Positions 26,141 to 34,991 are shown, counted from the stretch's first letter. The stretch: DNA of 64,000 nucleotides from CAVTWJ01 sp964525605 (GCA_964525605.1 CAZGKT010000010.1:38622-102621), one strand, 5' to 3'. Program-made: numbers and translations. The notes: generated from the letters alone by a model not told the origin.

Positions 26141-27253
26141 ATGGATAACCGTCTGGCCCTCCTGGCCCTCCACCTGACCGGTGTCATTGGACCCCGCCGT
26201 CTCAAGTCCGCCCGGGAAGCTTTCCCCCAGCTGGATGACGTGTTTGGCGCGAAAGAAGAACGTCTCCAAGAACTCCCGGACTGGACCCAGCCTTGCTCGA
26301 AAAAGGTACTTGGTTTGATCCACCCCGCCGAACGAGTGGAAAAAGAATTGGAAGAAGCTGATCATTACGGAATTCATGTTTTAGTGGAAGGGGACTCCAA
26401 GTTTCCCGCAGTTTTTGAAAACCTTTATGATCCGCCATTCGTGTTGTGGACGAGAGGCGAGATTTTGATGGAAGACGAAAACGCCATTGCCATTATTGGG
26501 TGCCGACGGCCAACTCCCTATGGCAAGCACGCCGCCCTTCACTTGGCGGAAGGTGTGGCGAAATCGGGCTATACAGTAGTGTCGGGCCTGGCCCGAGGAA
26601 TCGACTCTTTGGCGCATCGGGGAGCAATCAAACATCCTCAGGGAAGAACTCTGGCTTTTTTGGGAAGCGGTCTTTTGAACATGTATCCTCCCGAAAACAC
26701 TGAACTGGCAGAGGAAATCGTCCAAAGGGGGGCAATTTTAAGTGAATATCCCCTTCACGCCAAACCCCTTGCCCTTCATTTTCCCCAAAGAAACCGGCTC
26801 ATAAGCGGAGCCTCCCGAGGCGTGCTGGTGGTGGAAGCCAACAAAGACAGCGGTTCCTTCATCACGGTGGATCACGCCTTGGAACAGGGCCGGCCCGTTT
26901 TCGCAGTACCAGGTCCTATTGATCATCCCCAATCAGAAGGGACTCATTCCCTGATCCAGCAAGGCGCACGCCTGGTCACGGGAGTGGAGGATATTTTTCA
27001 TGAGCTGGGTGATTTAAGGGCTGAGACCCTTTTCAAATCGAGGGGCGGGTCTGGAAAAGTTCCCGCAAACCGAGATTTGCTTTCGGAAGATGAAAAACGT
27101 CTGTTGGAGAAGATGTCGCACGAACCCAAACATGTGGATCAATTAGCCCGGGAAACTTTAATTGACATTCGCAAATTAAATGAGCTTTTACTTTTTTTGG
27201 AAATGAAAGGTTTTGTACAACAAACTCCGGGGCATTGTTTTTTCAGGTTGTAA
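26141..27253 (+). CDS. dprA: DNA processing protein DprA
   Basis: 370 residues. Loads RecA on incoming single-stranded DNA in natural transformation. Visible are a SAM-like N-terminal region, the Rossmann core (AIIGCRRPTPYGKHAA, VVSGLARGIDSLAHRGAI, TLAFLGSGLLNMYPPEN, FPQRNRLISGAS, VVEANKDSGSFITVDHALEQGRPVFAVPG) and a C-terminal winged-helix-like domain (about 315-370). DprA is widespread even in non-competent bacteria. Together with a pilus retraction ATPase in the same window it is compatible with DNA uptake, but no comEA, comEC or pilin genes are seen here. Confidence 0.96.
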   Translation: MDNRLALLALHLTGVIGPRRLKSAREAFPQLDDVFGAKEERLQELPDWTQPCSKKVLGLIHPAERVEKELEEADHYGIHVLVEGDSKFPAVFENLYDPPFVLWTRGEILMEDENAIAIIGCRRPTPYGKHAALHLAEGVAKSGYTVVSGLARGIDSLAHRGAIKHPQGRTLAFLGSGLLNMYPPENTELAEEIVQRGAILSEYPLHAKPLALHFPQRNRLISGASRGVLVVEANKDSGSFITVDHALEQGRPVFAVPGPIDHPQSEGTHSLIQQGARLVTGVEDIFHELGDLRAETLFKSRGGSGKVPANRDLLSEDEKRLLEKMSHEPKHVDQLARETLIDIRKLNELLLFLEMKGFVQQTPGHCFFRL

Positions 27254-27266
27254 GTGTAGGGGCTGT

Positions 27267-28568
27267 TTACTCAGCGGGCTGGAGATTTTTCAGGTAGGCA
27301 CGGATATCGGCAAGGATTTTTTCCACGTCTAAAAATTCAAAACAGCGTACAGTCTTGCATGTTTTGGACATTTTATTCATACAGGTGATGTTGCGGCAGG
27401 TGCTTTCGGACACATAGCATCTAGAGGGACAATCCTGATTTGCGGGAGGAAAGAGTGGATCGGTGGAATCGTATCCCGACATGCGCGCATTGGTGGCTCC
27501 GAAAACCGAAACCACGTAGGTTTTGTTTCGAAACTGAATGTTGCCTGTCTTGGAGACTTTGCGGGCCGCTCCGATATGCAAAGGTCCAGTATCTCCCGAG
27601 ATGAAGATATCGGCAAAATCCAATAAAGCGGCGTAGGCGTCCAATCCCAGTGTTTTAGGTACCACCGTCAGACGGATCTTCTCATCTGCTGAAAGTTTTT
27701 CCATCAACTGTTTTTCAATTTCTTTGGCCGTGAAACCCGAACCTAACAAAATATGTCCTGAAAGGGACAAGAGGCCTCTGAGCAAGGTCAATTGGTTTTC
27801 AAAGGGAATGCGGTTGAAGGGGGAGGCTGTGTCGGGGTTCAAAAAATAGATTCGCTGGTTTCGAGGTACCTTTTGTTCTTTCAGGAACGATTGGGCTTGA
27901 GAGAAGGCTTCGTCGGACAACGTGACCGGAAAACCATTGAAAGGCCGGGAACTGACTTTTTGGGTGATTTGGGGAAGTAATTCCCCCGCCAACCCGTAGG
28001 TTTGGTACATGAAATGGCAGGAGCCGGTCTTTCCGGTCAGGTTTATCAGCACCTTGGGGGCGGCCGTTACCATATTGAGTACTTTCTGGCCCCGTGGAAA
28101 GATTTTACTATCTTCAATAAAAGGGCAGCAATTCAGGCAAAGATCATAATCATTTTCAAAGGCCAGTTTTTTGACCGCTTCCAGGTCAGATTCGTTGGGA
28201 AATTGTCCTCCGGTGAAAAACGGGTAAAGGTTAGTGATATCCGGATTGCCCTCAAACAGGCAAGCCACCTGTTTTTTGACTACATAATCAATTCGTGCTT
28301 CGGGGAAGAAATCGCGGAAAACCGCCACGCCTCCGGCCGCCAGGATGGCGTCCCCAATATGGATATCTGATACCACCAAGATTCTTTGAAACGCCTTGAT
28401 GGATTTGAGAGTGTTGAAGTTATGGCGTTCGGTGAGTTTAGCCACCAGAGGATTTCCAACGGCTGGAATGAGGGTGTGATCAAAAAGCAAGGCCCCCCCC
28501 CTCGGGAACCAAGTTGTGAGTTTGCTGGTAAAGTCGAAAAAAGAGTTTGAAATTTTATTATCGAGCAT
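27267..28568 (-). CDS. Glycosyltransferase family 9 (heptosyltransferase-like)
   Basis: 433 residues on the minus strand. It shows the GT9/GT-B layout: ILVVSDIHIGDAILAAGGV near residue 63, ARIDYVVKKQ, FLNPDTASPFNRIP in the middle, and a nucleotide-sugar-binding region ISGDTGPLHIGAA. GT9 enzymes add heptose or related sugars to lipopolysaccharide cores. The C-terminal 60 residues hold six cysteines (from DCPSRC to VRCFEF), a feature seen in some GT9 relatives. It faces dprA tail to tail and the amidohydrolase gene head to head. Acceptor and sugar are unknown. Confidence 0.85.
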   Translation of the reverse strand: MLDNKISNSFFDFTSKLTTWFPRGGALLFDHTLIPAVGNPLVAKLTERHNFNTLKSIKAFQRILVVSDIHIGDAILAAGGVAVFRDFFPEARIDYVVKKQVACLFEGNPDITNLYPFFTGGQFPNESDLEAVKKLAFENDYDLCLNCCPFIEDSKIFPRGQKVLNMVTAAPKVLINLTGKTGSCHFMYQTYGLAGELLPQITQKVSSRPFNGFPVTLSDEAFSQAQSFLKEQKVPRNQRIYFLNPDTASPFNRIPFENQLTLLRGLLSLSGHILLGSGFTAKEIEKQLMEKLSADEKIRLTVVPKTLGLDAYAALLDFADIFISGDTGPLHIGAARKVSKTGNIQFRNKTYVVSVFGATNARMSGYDSTDPLFPPANQDCPSRCYVSESTCRNITCMNKMSKTCKTVRCFEFLDVEKILADIRAYLKNLQPAE

Positions 28569-28680
28569 GAGGGCCTAATTTATGCGACCCCTGGGGCAGG
28601 GTCAACCTAGAAGAAATCTTAATGAAGGTCTTTTCCCTTTGGGACTATATACCCTGGGTTCGGGCTGGTAACCTATTGAA

Positions 28681-29961
28681 ATGAGCTCCAGCCACCGGCT
28701 AGTTCTCTTTGCCAAATATCTTCTGACTCTTGATCGGCCGCGTCCCATTGAGGACGCTTTCGTGCTGGTTCAAGACGGCAAGATTGTACAAGTGGGACGG
28801 CGTAAGGACCTGGTTTTTCTTCCCTCCGTCCGGATTCTGGACCTGGAGGATACGGTTCTACTTCCGGGTTTTATAAATTCCCATTGCCACCTGGACTTCA
28901 CCCGATACAAGGGTAAGGTTCCCCGCCAGGAGTCTTTCAGGGAATGGCTGAGGGCCATGGGAGAAAAAACCAGGCAAACCACCCGCTCGGAATTCAAAAG
29001 TTCCGTTCGGGAAGGAATCCAGCAAAGCTTGGCTTATGGATCCACCACCCTTTGCGATGTGGCCACCAGCGGTGAAAGTATACCCCTCCTCCGTCATATG
29101 GGTCTGAGGGCCTTCTGGTTTTTGGAAATCCTGGATTTGGGAAACGAATCGCCCCGCGCCTATTGGAAACAGGCATTTGAAAAATGGAAATTCCTTGCCG
29201 CGGAAGGAACCGTTCCAGGACTGGTACGCCCGGGGTTTTCTCCCCACACGCCCTTTACCGTGTCAAAAGAAACACTGGGTTTTTTGGGAAAATTTCTCTC
29301 ATCCCATAAGGGCTATCCCACGACCCTTCACTTGGCCGAGAGTCAGGAAGAATGGAACTTCTTCCGTAAAGGAAAGGGCCCCATGGCCAACCGGATCAAG
29401 GCCCTGAACCCTGATTGGAACATCCCCCGAGGGACCACGCCTGTGCAATATCTCAACCAGTGCGGATGGCTTCCTAAGCTCGATCTGGCGGTACATGTCA
29501 ACCAGGCGAACGAAAGAGACCTTTCCCTCTTGGCCAAAAATCGAATCTCAGTTGTGCACTGCCCGGGAAGTCACGCTTTTTTTAATCATCCTTCTTTTCC
29601 ATACCAGCGTCTGGTGCGTCACCGAATTCCGGTTTGCCTCGGTACGGACAGCCTAGCAAGCAACTCCTCGCTTTCCTTATTCCGGGAGATGAGACTCTTC
29701 AAAAAAAACTACCCCCAGGTACCTTCGTCCGAAATCCTTACGATGGTCACCACGAAGCCTGCGCGGGCGTTGGGCATGGGCCATCAGCTGGGGCGAATCA
29801 AACCGGGTTTTTTAGCGGATTTGATCGGGATTCCCGCTCCTCGTAGATCCCAGGACCAAGTTGGGCTTGAAGACTGGGTTTTACGGCACCGTGGGCACGT
29901 GACATTCGCCATGATTCAGGGGGAACTACGCCTTAGGCTTTCGCTTACTTCTAAACCCTAA
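28681..29961 (+). CDS. Amidohydrolase-superfamily deaminase (MTA/SAH or aminofutalosine deaminase-like)
   Basis: 426 residues. Metal-dependent amidohydrolase fold: GFINSHCHLDF carries the HxH pair, TLHLAES the next His, HCPGSHAFF a further conserved segment and LGTDSLASNSSLSL the metal Asp. The N-terminal beta-sandwich (LLTLDRPRPIEDAFVLVQDGKI) is typical of the chlorohydrolase/MtaD branch. Substrates in this branch include methylthioadenosine, S-adenosylhomocysteine and aminodeoxyfutalosine of the futalosine menaquinone route. No other mqn gene is nearby, so I give no symbol. It stands alone between divergent GT9 and the ribosomal protein operon. Confidence 0.8.
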   Translation: MSSSHRLVLFAKYLLTLDRPRPIEDAFVLVQDGKIVQVGRRKDLVFLPSVRILDLEDTVLLPGFINSHCHLDFTRYKGKVPRQESFREWLRAMGEKTRQTTRSEFKSSVREGIQQSLAYGSTTLCDVATSGESIPLLRHMGLRAFWFLEILDLGNESPRAYWKQAFEKWKFLAAEGTVPGLVRPGFSPHTPFTVSKETLGFLGKFLSSHKGYPTTLHLAESQEEWNFFRKGKGPMANRIKALNPDWNIPRGTTPVQYLNQCGWLPKLDLAVHVNQANERDLSLLAKNRISVVHCPGSHAFFNHPSFPYQRLVRHRIPVCLGTDSLASNSSLSLFREMRLFKKNYPQVPSSEILTMVTTKPARALGMGHQLGRIKPGFLADLIGIPAPRRSQDQVGLEDWVLRHRGHVTFAMIQGELRLRLSLTSKP

Positions 29962-29975
29962 TTTCCACCTTCTCC

Positions 29976-30003
29976 TTGACACCCTAATTAAAACCCTTAT
30001 AAT
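29976..30003 (+). promoter_or_regulatory. Consensus sigma-70 promoter for rplM-rpsI
   Basis: TTGACA at 29976-29981 and TATAAT at 29998-30003 are both perfect consensus hexamers, separated by 16 bases. Transcription should begin near 30010, giving a leader of about 70 bases before rplM. It is the best promoter I see in the window, as expected for ribosomal protein genes. Confidence 0.9.
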
Positions 30004-30020
30004 TCAACCCCTTGTCAAGG

Positions 30021-30046
30021 AAGCGGCCTTTTCGGCCCTTTTTTAA
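30021..30046 (+). promoter_or_regulatory. Leader hairpin with T-run upstream of rplM (possible attenuator)
   Basis: GGCC at 30025-30028 and GGCC at 30034-30037 pair around a TTTTC loop; the AAG before and CTT after can extend the stem past a bulged C. A run of six T follows. The hairpin lies inside the transcribed leader, between the strong promoter and the rplM start, so it could attenuate transcription or, if read as a terminator, end transcripts from the upstream gene. Confidence 0.55.
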
Positions 30047-30079
30047 GCCATTTTTTTAAAAAGTTACAGGTTAGGAATC

Positions 30080-30541
30080 ATGCAAAAGACATATTTGCCG
30101 ACCCAGAAGGAAATCAACCGCAAGTGGTGGATCGTGGACGCTAAGGATATGATCCTTGGCCGCCTGACCAGTCAGGTCGCCGCCGTACTTCGGGGAAAAC
30201 ACAAGGTGAACTTCACGCCCCATGTCGAAAACGGGGATCATGTGGTGATCATCAACGCGGATAAAATTGTTCTCACGGGAAACAAGTGGGAAACTAAAAA
30301 TCATTACCGGACGTCGGGTCGTCCGGGGGGTTTGTCGACTGAGGAATACAAAGTCATCCGCACGACTCACCCTGAGAGAATTTTGGAATACGCCATCAAG
30401 GGCATGTTGCCCAAGACCAGCCAGGGCGACAAGATGTTTGGTCGAGTTAACATCTACAAAGGTGAGGTTCATCCTCATTCGGCCCAGAAACCTCAGCCCC
30501 TTAAACTGCCCCATCCCACCAAAAGAGGAGAATCCAAGTGA
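30080..30541 (+). CDS. rplM: 50S ribosomal protein L13
   Basis: 153 residues. Canonical L13 features: KWWIVDAKDMILGRLTSQVA, VLRGKHKVNFTPHVENGD, YRTSGRPGG, and the C-terminal VYKGxxHPH-type segment (NIYKGEVHPHSAQKP). Slightly longer than the usual 142-145 residues because of a short C-terminal tail. It overlaps rpsI by GTGA, the normal rplM-rpsI operon. Confidence 0.97.
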   Translation: MQKTYLPTQKEINRKWWIVDAKDMILGRLTSQVAAVLRGKHKVNFTPHVENGDHVVIINADKIVLTGNKWETKNHYRTSGRPGGLSTEEYKVIRTTHPERILEYAIKGMLPKTSQGDKMFGRVNIYKGEVHPHSAQKPQPLKLPHPTKRGESK

Positions 30542-30933
30542 CCGCTTCCAAGGAACAATTCATTGCCACTGGCCGTCGCAAAACTTCCGTGGCTCGGGTG
30601 ATCCTGCGGCCCGGCAAAGGCCTGATCATCTGCAACGGACTTCCTCTGGAAAAATTTTTCCCCTTCGCCAAAATCTCCACGGTGAAATCCCCGCTGGAAC
30701 TGGTCTCGGCTTTGAATAAGTACGATGTGACCGCTAACCTGACCGGCGGAGGCGTGACGGGACAGGCGGAAGCTCTCCGCCATGGAATTTCCCGCGCTTT
30801 GTTGAAGGTGGACGCCGAGATGCGCAAGCCCTTGAAGGCCGCTGGTTTTCTGACCCGCGATCCCCGCATGGTGGAACGCAAGAAATACGGGCGCAAGAAG
30901 GCCCGCAAACGCTTCCAGTTCTCGAAGCGCTAA
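30538..30933 (+). CDS. rpsI: 30S ribosomal protein S9
   Basis: 131 residues with the S9 signature: ATGRRKTSVARVILRPGKG, LTGGGVTGQAEALRHGISRALL, and the basic tail RKKARKRFQFSKR that reaches the ribosomal P site. GTG start overlapping the rplM stop, with AGAGGAGAA upstream. The gene is followed by a GGGCCC inverted repeat and a clear terminator. Confidence 0.97.
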   Translation: MTASKEQFIATGRRKTSVARVILRPGKGLIICNGLPLEKFFPFAKISTVKSPLELVSALNKYDVTANLTGGGVTGQAEALRHGISRALLKVDAEMRKPLKAAGFLTRDPRMVERKKYGRKKARKRFQFSKR

Positions 30934-30978
30934 AAGTCTCCTGGGCCCTATGGGCCCGATCGAGGCGAAATCTTTTCC

Positions 30979-31018
30979 ATCCCACGTTCCTTACCCAGGG
31001 GCGTGGGATTTTTTTTGG
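30979..31018 (+). terminator. Rho-independent terminator of rplM-rpsI
   Basis: Perfect 8-base stem ATCCCACG (30979-30986) and CGTGGGAT (31002-31009), followed by eight to ten T. A second palindrome, GGGCCC-TAT-GGGCCC, lies just before it at 30943-30957. Confidence 0.9.
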
Positions 31019-31046
31019 CTCCCAATCCTTGTAAGCTAAGAGGTCT

Positions 31047-31484
31047 ATGACCCACCAACCTCAAATGACCCCGAAAATCGCGGTAAACGCCCTGGTGTTC
31101 AACGAGAAGGGTGAAGTGTTGCTGGCCAAACGGACCGATAACGGTCTTTGGTGTATTCCGGGGGGGCACGTGGAACTGGAAGAAACCCTCGCCCAGGCCT
31201 GCGCGAGGGAACTGCGGGAAGAAACGGGGCTTGAGGCGGAGGTGGTTCGACTGGTCGGGGTTTATTCCGATACGGTCGGCTCTTTGCATTTCGCTCAGGG
31301 CAAGGAGTGGCACACCGTTCGTGTTTCCTTCCTCTGCCGCTTGGTCGGCGGAGAATTACGCCTGAGCGAGGAGACCAACGAGTTAAAATATTTTCCGGTA
31401 GATTCCCTTCCGCCCATGATCACCGATCATCCCAAGCGGGTCTTGGATGCCTTGGAAGGTTTGCCGGAAGCCGTCATCGCCTGA
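31047..31484 (+). CDS. Nudix hydrolase
   Basis: 145 residues. The Nudix box fits Gx5Ex7REUxEExGU exactly: it begins in GGHVELEE and ends in RELREETGLE. Such enzymes hydrolyse a nucleoside diphosphate linked to another moiety; the substrate cannot be told from sequence. It is preceded by the rpsI terminator and followed 24 bases later by the LOG-family gene, with which it may form an operon. Confidence 0.92.
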   Translation: MTHQPQMTPKIAVNALVFNEKGEVLLAKRTDNGLWCIPGGHVELEETLAQACARELREETGLEAEVVRLVGVYSDTVGSLHFAQGKEWHTVRVSFLCRLVGGELRLSEETNELKYFPVDSLPPMITDHPKRVLDALEGLPEAVIA

Positions 31485-31508
31485 TTCCCAGAAGGAAAGG
31501 AAATCGCC

Positions 31509-32234
31509 ATGCCTACACGCAACAAGGGAAAGAAACCAAAGAAAAACGGACGAAATCATCATCCGGTGCCCTTCAATCCCATGATCGCGAACGACTTCAA
31601 GGACCAGGACACCTGGCGGATGTTTCGAATCATCTCCGAATTTGTAGAAGGTTTCGAGGCCCTGCGCAATATCCGCCCCGCCATCACTATCTTCGGGTCC
31701 GCCCGGACCCTGCCCGATGCCGCCGATTACAGGCTGGCCCGGGACATCGCTTACCAACTTTCGAAAAAAGGGTTCAGTATCGTGACAGGTGGAGGCCCTG
31801 GCATCATGGAGGCCGCCAACAAGGGCGCACATGAGGCGGGAGGAAGGTCGGTGGGATGCAACATCGAACTGCCCTTCGAACAGAAGGGGAACCCTTACGT
31901 GAATCTGCCCATCAACTTCCACTATTTTTTCATCCGAAAGGTGATGTTTCTTCGTTATGCCTCCGCGGTAGTGGTGATGCCCGGCGGGTTCGGGACTCTG
32001 GATGAGCTTTTCGAGCTTCTGACCCTGGTGCAGACCCGCAAGATCGAACCTGTTCCCATTATTCTGGTGGACCGGGACTACTGGGAGGGAGGGTTGGACT
32101 GGATCAAGAAGACCATCATGAAGGGGCGTCGTTACGTCAACCCGGAGGACCTGGACATTTTTCACATCGTGGACAAGCCTGCCGAGGTGGTGAAGATTAT
32201 CCTCGACTATTACCGCTACAAAAAAGTGAAATGA
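31509..32234 (+). CDS. LOG family protein (nucleoside 5'-monophosphate phosphoribohydrolase-like)
   Basis: 241 residues. The Rossmann-type core ITIFGSART, VTGGGPGIMEAANKGA and the signature PGGFGTLDELFELLTLVQ are those of the LOG/TIGR00730 family, long misannotated as lysine decarboxylase. Members cleave nucleotide N-glycosidic bonds, as in cytokinin activation. The first 40 residues are basic and not conserved. GGAAAGGAA lies upstream of the ATG. The stop overlaps the next gene's start in ATGA. Confidence 0.9.
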   Translation: MPTRNKGKKPKKNGRNHHPVPFNPMIANDFKDQDTWRMFRIISEFVEGFEALRNIRPAITIFGSARTLPDAADYRLARDIAYQLSKKGFSIVTGGGPGIMEAANKGAHEAGGRSVGCNIELPFEQKGNPYVNLPINFHYFFIRKVMFLRYASAVVVMPGGFGTLDELFELLTLVQTRKIEPVPIILVDRDYWEGGLDWIKKTIMKGRRYVNPEDLDIFHIVDKPAEVVKIILDYYRYKKVK

Positions 32235-34357
32235 GTCACCCGGCTCCCCGACCTTTCCACACGGTTTTTTGCCTCGTCCTGTTCCTTCTCGGGGCTTCCC
32301 GGCTCCATGCCCGTTTCTGGTCCTTGGATATTTCCTCCGCCGCCAACCGCGGGTTCTCCGATCCTTTCGACGGCCAGGAACCAGGCCCGGGGGACGAGGA
32401 GCAAAAGAACGCTCTGAAAGACTTGCCCGTCGGATCACAATATTTCCGGGGGATCCCTTTTCATATCTTGGATCCGGCCCAGAACTCGGGTCATTCTTTT
32501 CTGGTCCTGAGGGGAAAGGCCCTTTCCCAATACCCTCAGGGAATGGCCCTGCCTTTCGGAAACCAAGCCGCGGCAGAGTTGTATTTCTTGCAGGGATGCC
32601 GTTGGGCTTCCACGGGCCCGGATAATAAGGTGGCCGAATACGATGTGGTTTATATCGACTCTCAGGTGGAGATGATCCCCTTGAGGGTCGAGAGGGAACT
32701 GGTCAATTTCTGGGGGGCCGACGACACCGTCGAGAGTTATCTGGCCTGGTGGCACAAGGATAAGGGCGCTGAGACGGGCTTGAATCTGTTGGCTTGGCCC
32801 AATCCCCGACCCAATGTTCCCATCCAATCCATCCTATTCAAATCCGAGGGCAAGGCCCCCGTGCCCATGCTTTTCGCAGTGACGGCTTCAGACACCCAGG
32901 TTCCCGTGACTGCCCTTTCTCCCAAGCCCGAAAAGACATACAAAAATAACACGACGGGCTGGTTCCCCGTCCAGGCCGGCCTTCTCGATTTTCGGGGAAC
33001 TCCCCTGGATATCTCGGGCCTGTTTCAGGTCCCGGTAAGCGATCTAGCGAACATTAATTTAAATGTTCAAAATGAAGAGACGCAGAAGCAACTTCAGGCC
33101 CTGAGATATTGGGGAATTGATATAAGCCAAATTGAAGTCAATATGAATCGTGCTCCACTTGATGATTACTTCAATAAGTTGGGAGCTTTTGATGAAATTT
33201 CAAATGGATTAGCGACGATAGGGCCAGTCAAAGGTTTAATCTCATTTTCTGCATCTCTTAGTTTGCCAGTGCAAGTCCCTTCCCCGGAAGAGACTACGAC
33301 TCCTCTTCCTGTGACGACCGTTACCCAGTCGAGAAATCATTTTTTTACCAACCTGCTCGATTGGGCTGAAATAAACGGGCAATCTCAAACCTTATCTGCA
33401 CCAATTTCATTCTCAGATCAACCCTGGGTCCTTCAACCCGAATCTAGCATTCCTCTCCAACTCATCATTCAACGTTCCCTGGACAAGCCATTCGGTGTCC
33501 GGTGGTCGACGAATTGGCCGAATGAATACATCGCCGGGTTGCCCCTCTGGATGGCTGCCCAGCAATGTCTGCAGGGCTGGTCAGCCTGTTTAGGAAAAGG
33601 TTGGCCCAGCTTGGATGTCTCCTCCTTGCCCGATCACAATAGTTTCATCGGGAATCCGCTCATCTCCAGCCAATGGCCCCTTGCTTCGCTCGCTGTATTG
33701 AGGGGCGATTTAAAAGAAGGAAAAGTTTTCGTCCTGCCTACGCTTTCCCAGGGTCAATCCCTTGATATGGAAACTGCCCTCTCGGCCCAGGCCCATCGAT
33801 CAGGGCTGGGAGCCAAGAGTTTTCAAACCGACATCTCGGGAAAATTGAAAACCAAGATCCAGCCCAAGACGAAGACTTTCGTATCCGATACGGGCCAGTT
33901 GACTTGGCAGGGGAATGTGGGAGTAATCAAGATCGAGAGCCCTCGGTTCCAGGCGCTCATGGGCTTCCTGGGTCACCGAAAATTCAACAACGCCACCTGG
34001 GCCATGGAAACATCAAACACCTATGGTTCCTTTGCGTTAGTGTCTTTGACCCAGAAGGCGATAACGGTTTCCGATCATTTAATCCTATCGGCTGTTTCTA
34101 GGTGCGAGAACTCTGGAATGGTTTATAACGAAAAAAGGACCAAGGTTCTCGATCTTGGAAAAGAACCCGTCTTGATGGAACCGGTTCAAGCGATGTTTGT
34201 GGTGTACAGGTTCAAGAAGGATCTGCATTTGAAGGTCAGAGCCTTGGATCAGGATGGGAAACCCATGAATGTTTCTGTTCCTTCTCGGTGGGTTGGTCAA
34301 AATTTCTATTTCTCGTGGGTGCCCGGAATTTTCTATTTAGAAGTATTCAAAAAATAA
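32231..34357 (+). CDS. Large secreted protein of unknown function
   Basis: 708 residues. A signal peptide is visible (VFCLVLFLLGASRLHA, cleavage near residue 27). An early segment, YFRGIPFHILDPAQNSGHSF, has the pattern of a beta-sandwich domain that occurs beside glycosidase or esterase modules. The rest contains many polar, Trp-rich stretches but no catalytic motif I can name. The part around 33050-33260 is markedly more AT-rich than the gene on either side. It is coupled to the LOG gene by a 4-base overlap. Confidence 0.65.
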   Translation: MSHPAPRPFHTVFCLVLFLLGASRLHARFWSLDISSAANRGFSDPFDGQEPGPGDEEQKNALKDLPVGSQYFRGIPFHILDPAQNSGHSFLVLRGKALSQYPQGMALPFGNQAAAELYFLQGCRWASTGPDNKVAEYDVVYIDSQVEMIPLRVERELVNFWGADDTVESYLAWWHKDKGAETGLNLLAWPNPRPNVPIQSILFKSEGKAPVPMLFAVTASDTQVPVTALSPKPEKTYKNNTTGWFPVQAGLLDFRGTPLDISGLFQVPVSDLANINLNVQNEETQKQLQALRYWGIDISQIEVNMNRAPLDDYFNKLGAFDEISNGLATIGPVKGLISFSASLSLPVQVPSPEETTTPLPVTTVTQSRNHFFTNLLDWAEINGQSQTLSAPISFSDQPWVLQPESSIPLQLIIQRSLDKPFGVRWSTNWPNEYIAGLPLWMAAQQCLQGWSACLGKGWPSLDVSSLPDHNSFIGNPLISSQWPLASLAVLRGDLKEGKVFVLPTLSQGQSLDMETALSAQAHRSGLGAKSFQTDISGKLKTKIQPKTKTFVSDTGQLTWQGNVGVIKIESPRFQALMGFLGHRKFNNATWAMETSNTYGSFALVSLTQKAITVSDHLILSAVSRCENSGMVYNEKRTKVLDLGKEPVLMEPVQAMFVVYRFKKDLHLKVRALDQDGKPMNVSVPSRWVGQNFYFSWVPGIFYLEVFKK

Positions 34358-34487
34358 AAGGTTTAACTTTAAACTTAGGTTGTCTCCAAAATAGTTTCTT
34401 TGCTGGTAAAGTAAAAACGTTTTAAGGATTTAGTTGACGGTTAAATCGCTATAGTTTACCGTTTTATGAGCTTTTCGAAAGGAAACC

Positions 34488-34850
34488 ATGGTGACCGCAC
34501 TAGAACATCGAAAAGATGAACGAAGAAAACATCCCCGCGCTAGATTTGAGGATAATGTTCAAATTCACCCGGTAATTGAGTCAAAATCTGGAAATGTCTT
34601 TGAAGTCCAGGGAAACCCTTTAACTTTAAAAGCGGTCGATTTGAGTGAGGGAGGCATCCGCCTTGAACTGGGGATCCCCAAGCCTCCTAGCCATATTCTC
34701 AAACTGAATTTTCAGGTTCACAAAGATAAATCAGTGGACGTATACAGCAAACTGGCCTGGACCTCCGATAAATTTCTGGGATACCAATTCATCGTGGTGG
34801 ATGAGGAAACCCGAAAGGTTATACGGGACCTGGTGGAGAAATTGGTTTAA
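34488..34850 (+). CDS. PilZ-domain cyclic di-GMP binding protein
   Basis: 120 residues, a single PilZ domain. Both ligand motifs are intact: RKHPR (RxxxR, near residues 13-18) and DLSEGG (D/NxSxxG, near residues 62-67), so binding of cyclic di-GMP is expected. There is no other domain; single PilZ proteins often control motility or exopolysaccharide machinery. The ATG has GAAAGGA upstream. It sits alone between the secreted protein and the helicase gene. Confidence 0.9.
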   Translation: MVTALEHRKDERRKHPRARFEDNVQIHPVIESKSGNVFEVQGNPLTLKAVDLSEGGIRLELGIPKPPSHILKLNFQVHKDKSVDVYSKLAWTSDKFLGYQFIVVDEETRKVIRDLVEKLV

Positions 34851-34882
34851 CTCTCCCAGGAGAGTGCGGGTTTCTTTTTTTC
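34850..34882 (+). terminator. Possible terminator after the PilZ gene
   Basis: ACTCTCC (34850-34856) and GGAGAGT (34859-34865) form a short tight hairpin directly after the stop; the T-rich run starts only seven bases later (about 34871-34879). This is weaker than the second hairpin downstream at 34954. Confidence 0.45.
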
Positions 34883-34953
34883 GTATTTTTGAGAAATCTT
34901 TTCAGCGGGTCAGAACCCGGTAGTAATTTTCGAAGCTTTATAAGAAAATCCCC

Positions 34954-34991
34954 ATCCCGCAAGGGCCTTGCCCTGCGGGATTTTTATTTTT
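34954..34991 (+). terminator. Rho-independent terminator between PilZ and helicase genes
   Basis: 8-base stem ATCCCGCA (34954-34961) and TGCGGGAT (34974-34981) around a GC-rich loop, followed by a long T-rich run. It closes the PilZ unit and lies 46 bases before the helicase start. Confidence 0.85.

Noticed and set aside
31509..32234. Lysine decarboxylase annotation
   Set aside because: This is the LOG family; the old name came from misannotation and there is no PLP-binding motif.
31383..32438. 351-codon minus-strand frame spanning the Nudix and LOG genes
   Set aside because: Both plus-strand genes have diagnostic motifs; the antisense frame crosses gene borders.
34434..34455. TTGACG and TATAGT as a promoter for the PilZ gene
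   Set aside because: The spacer is only 10 bases, too short for sigma-70 recognition.
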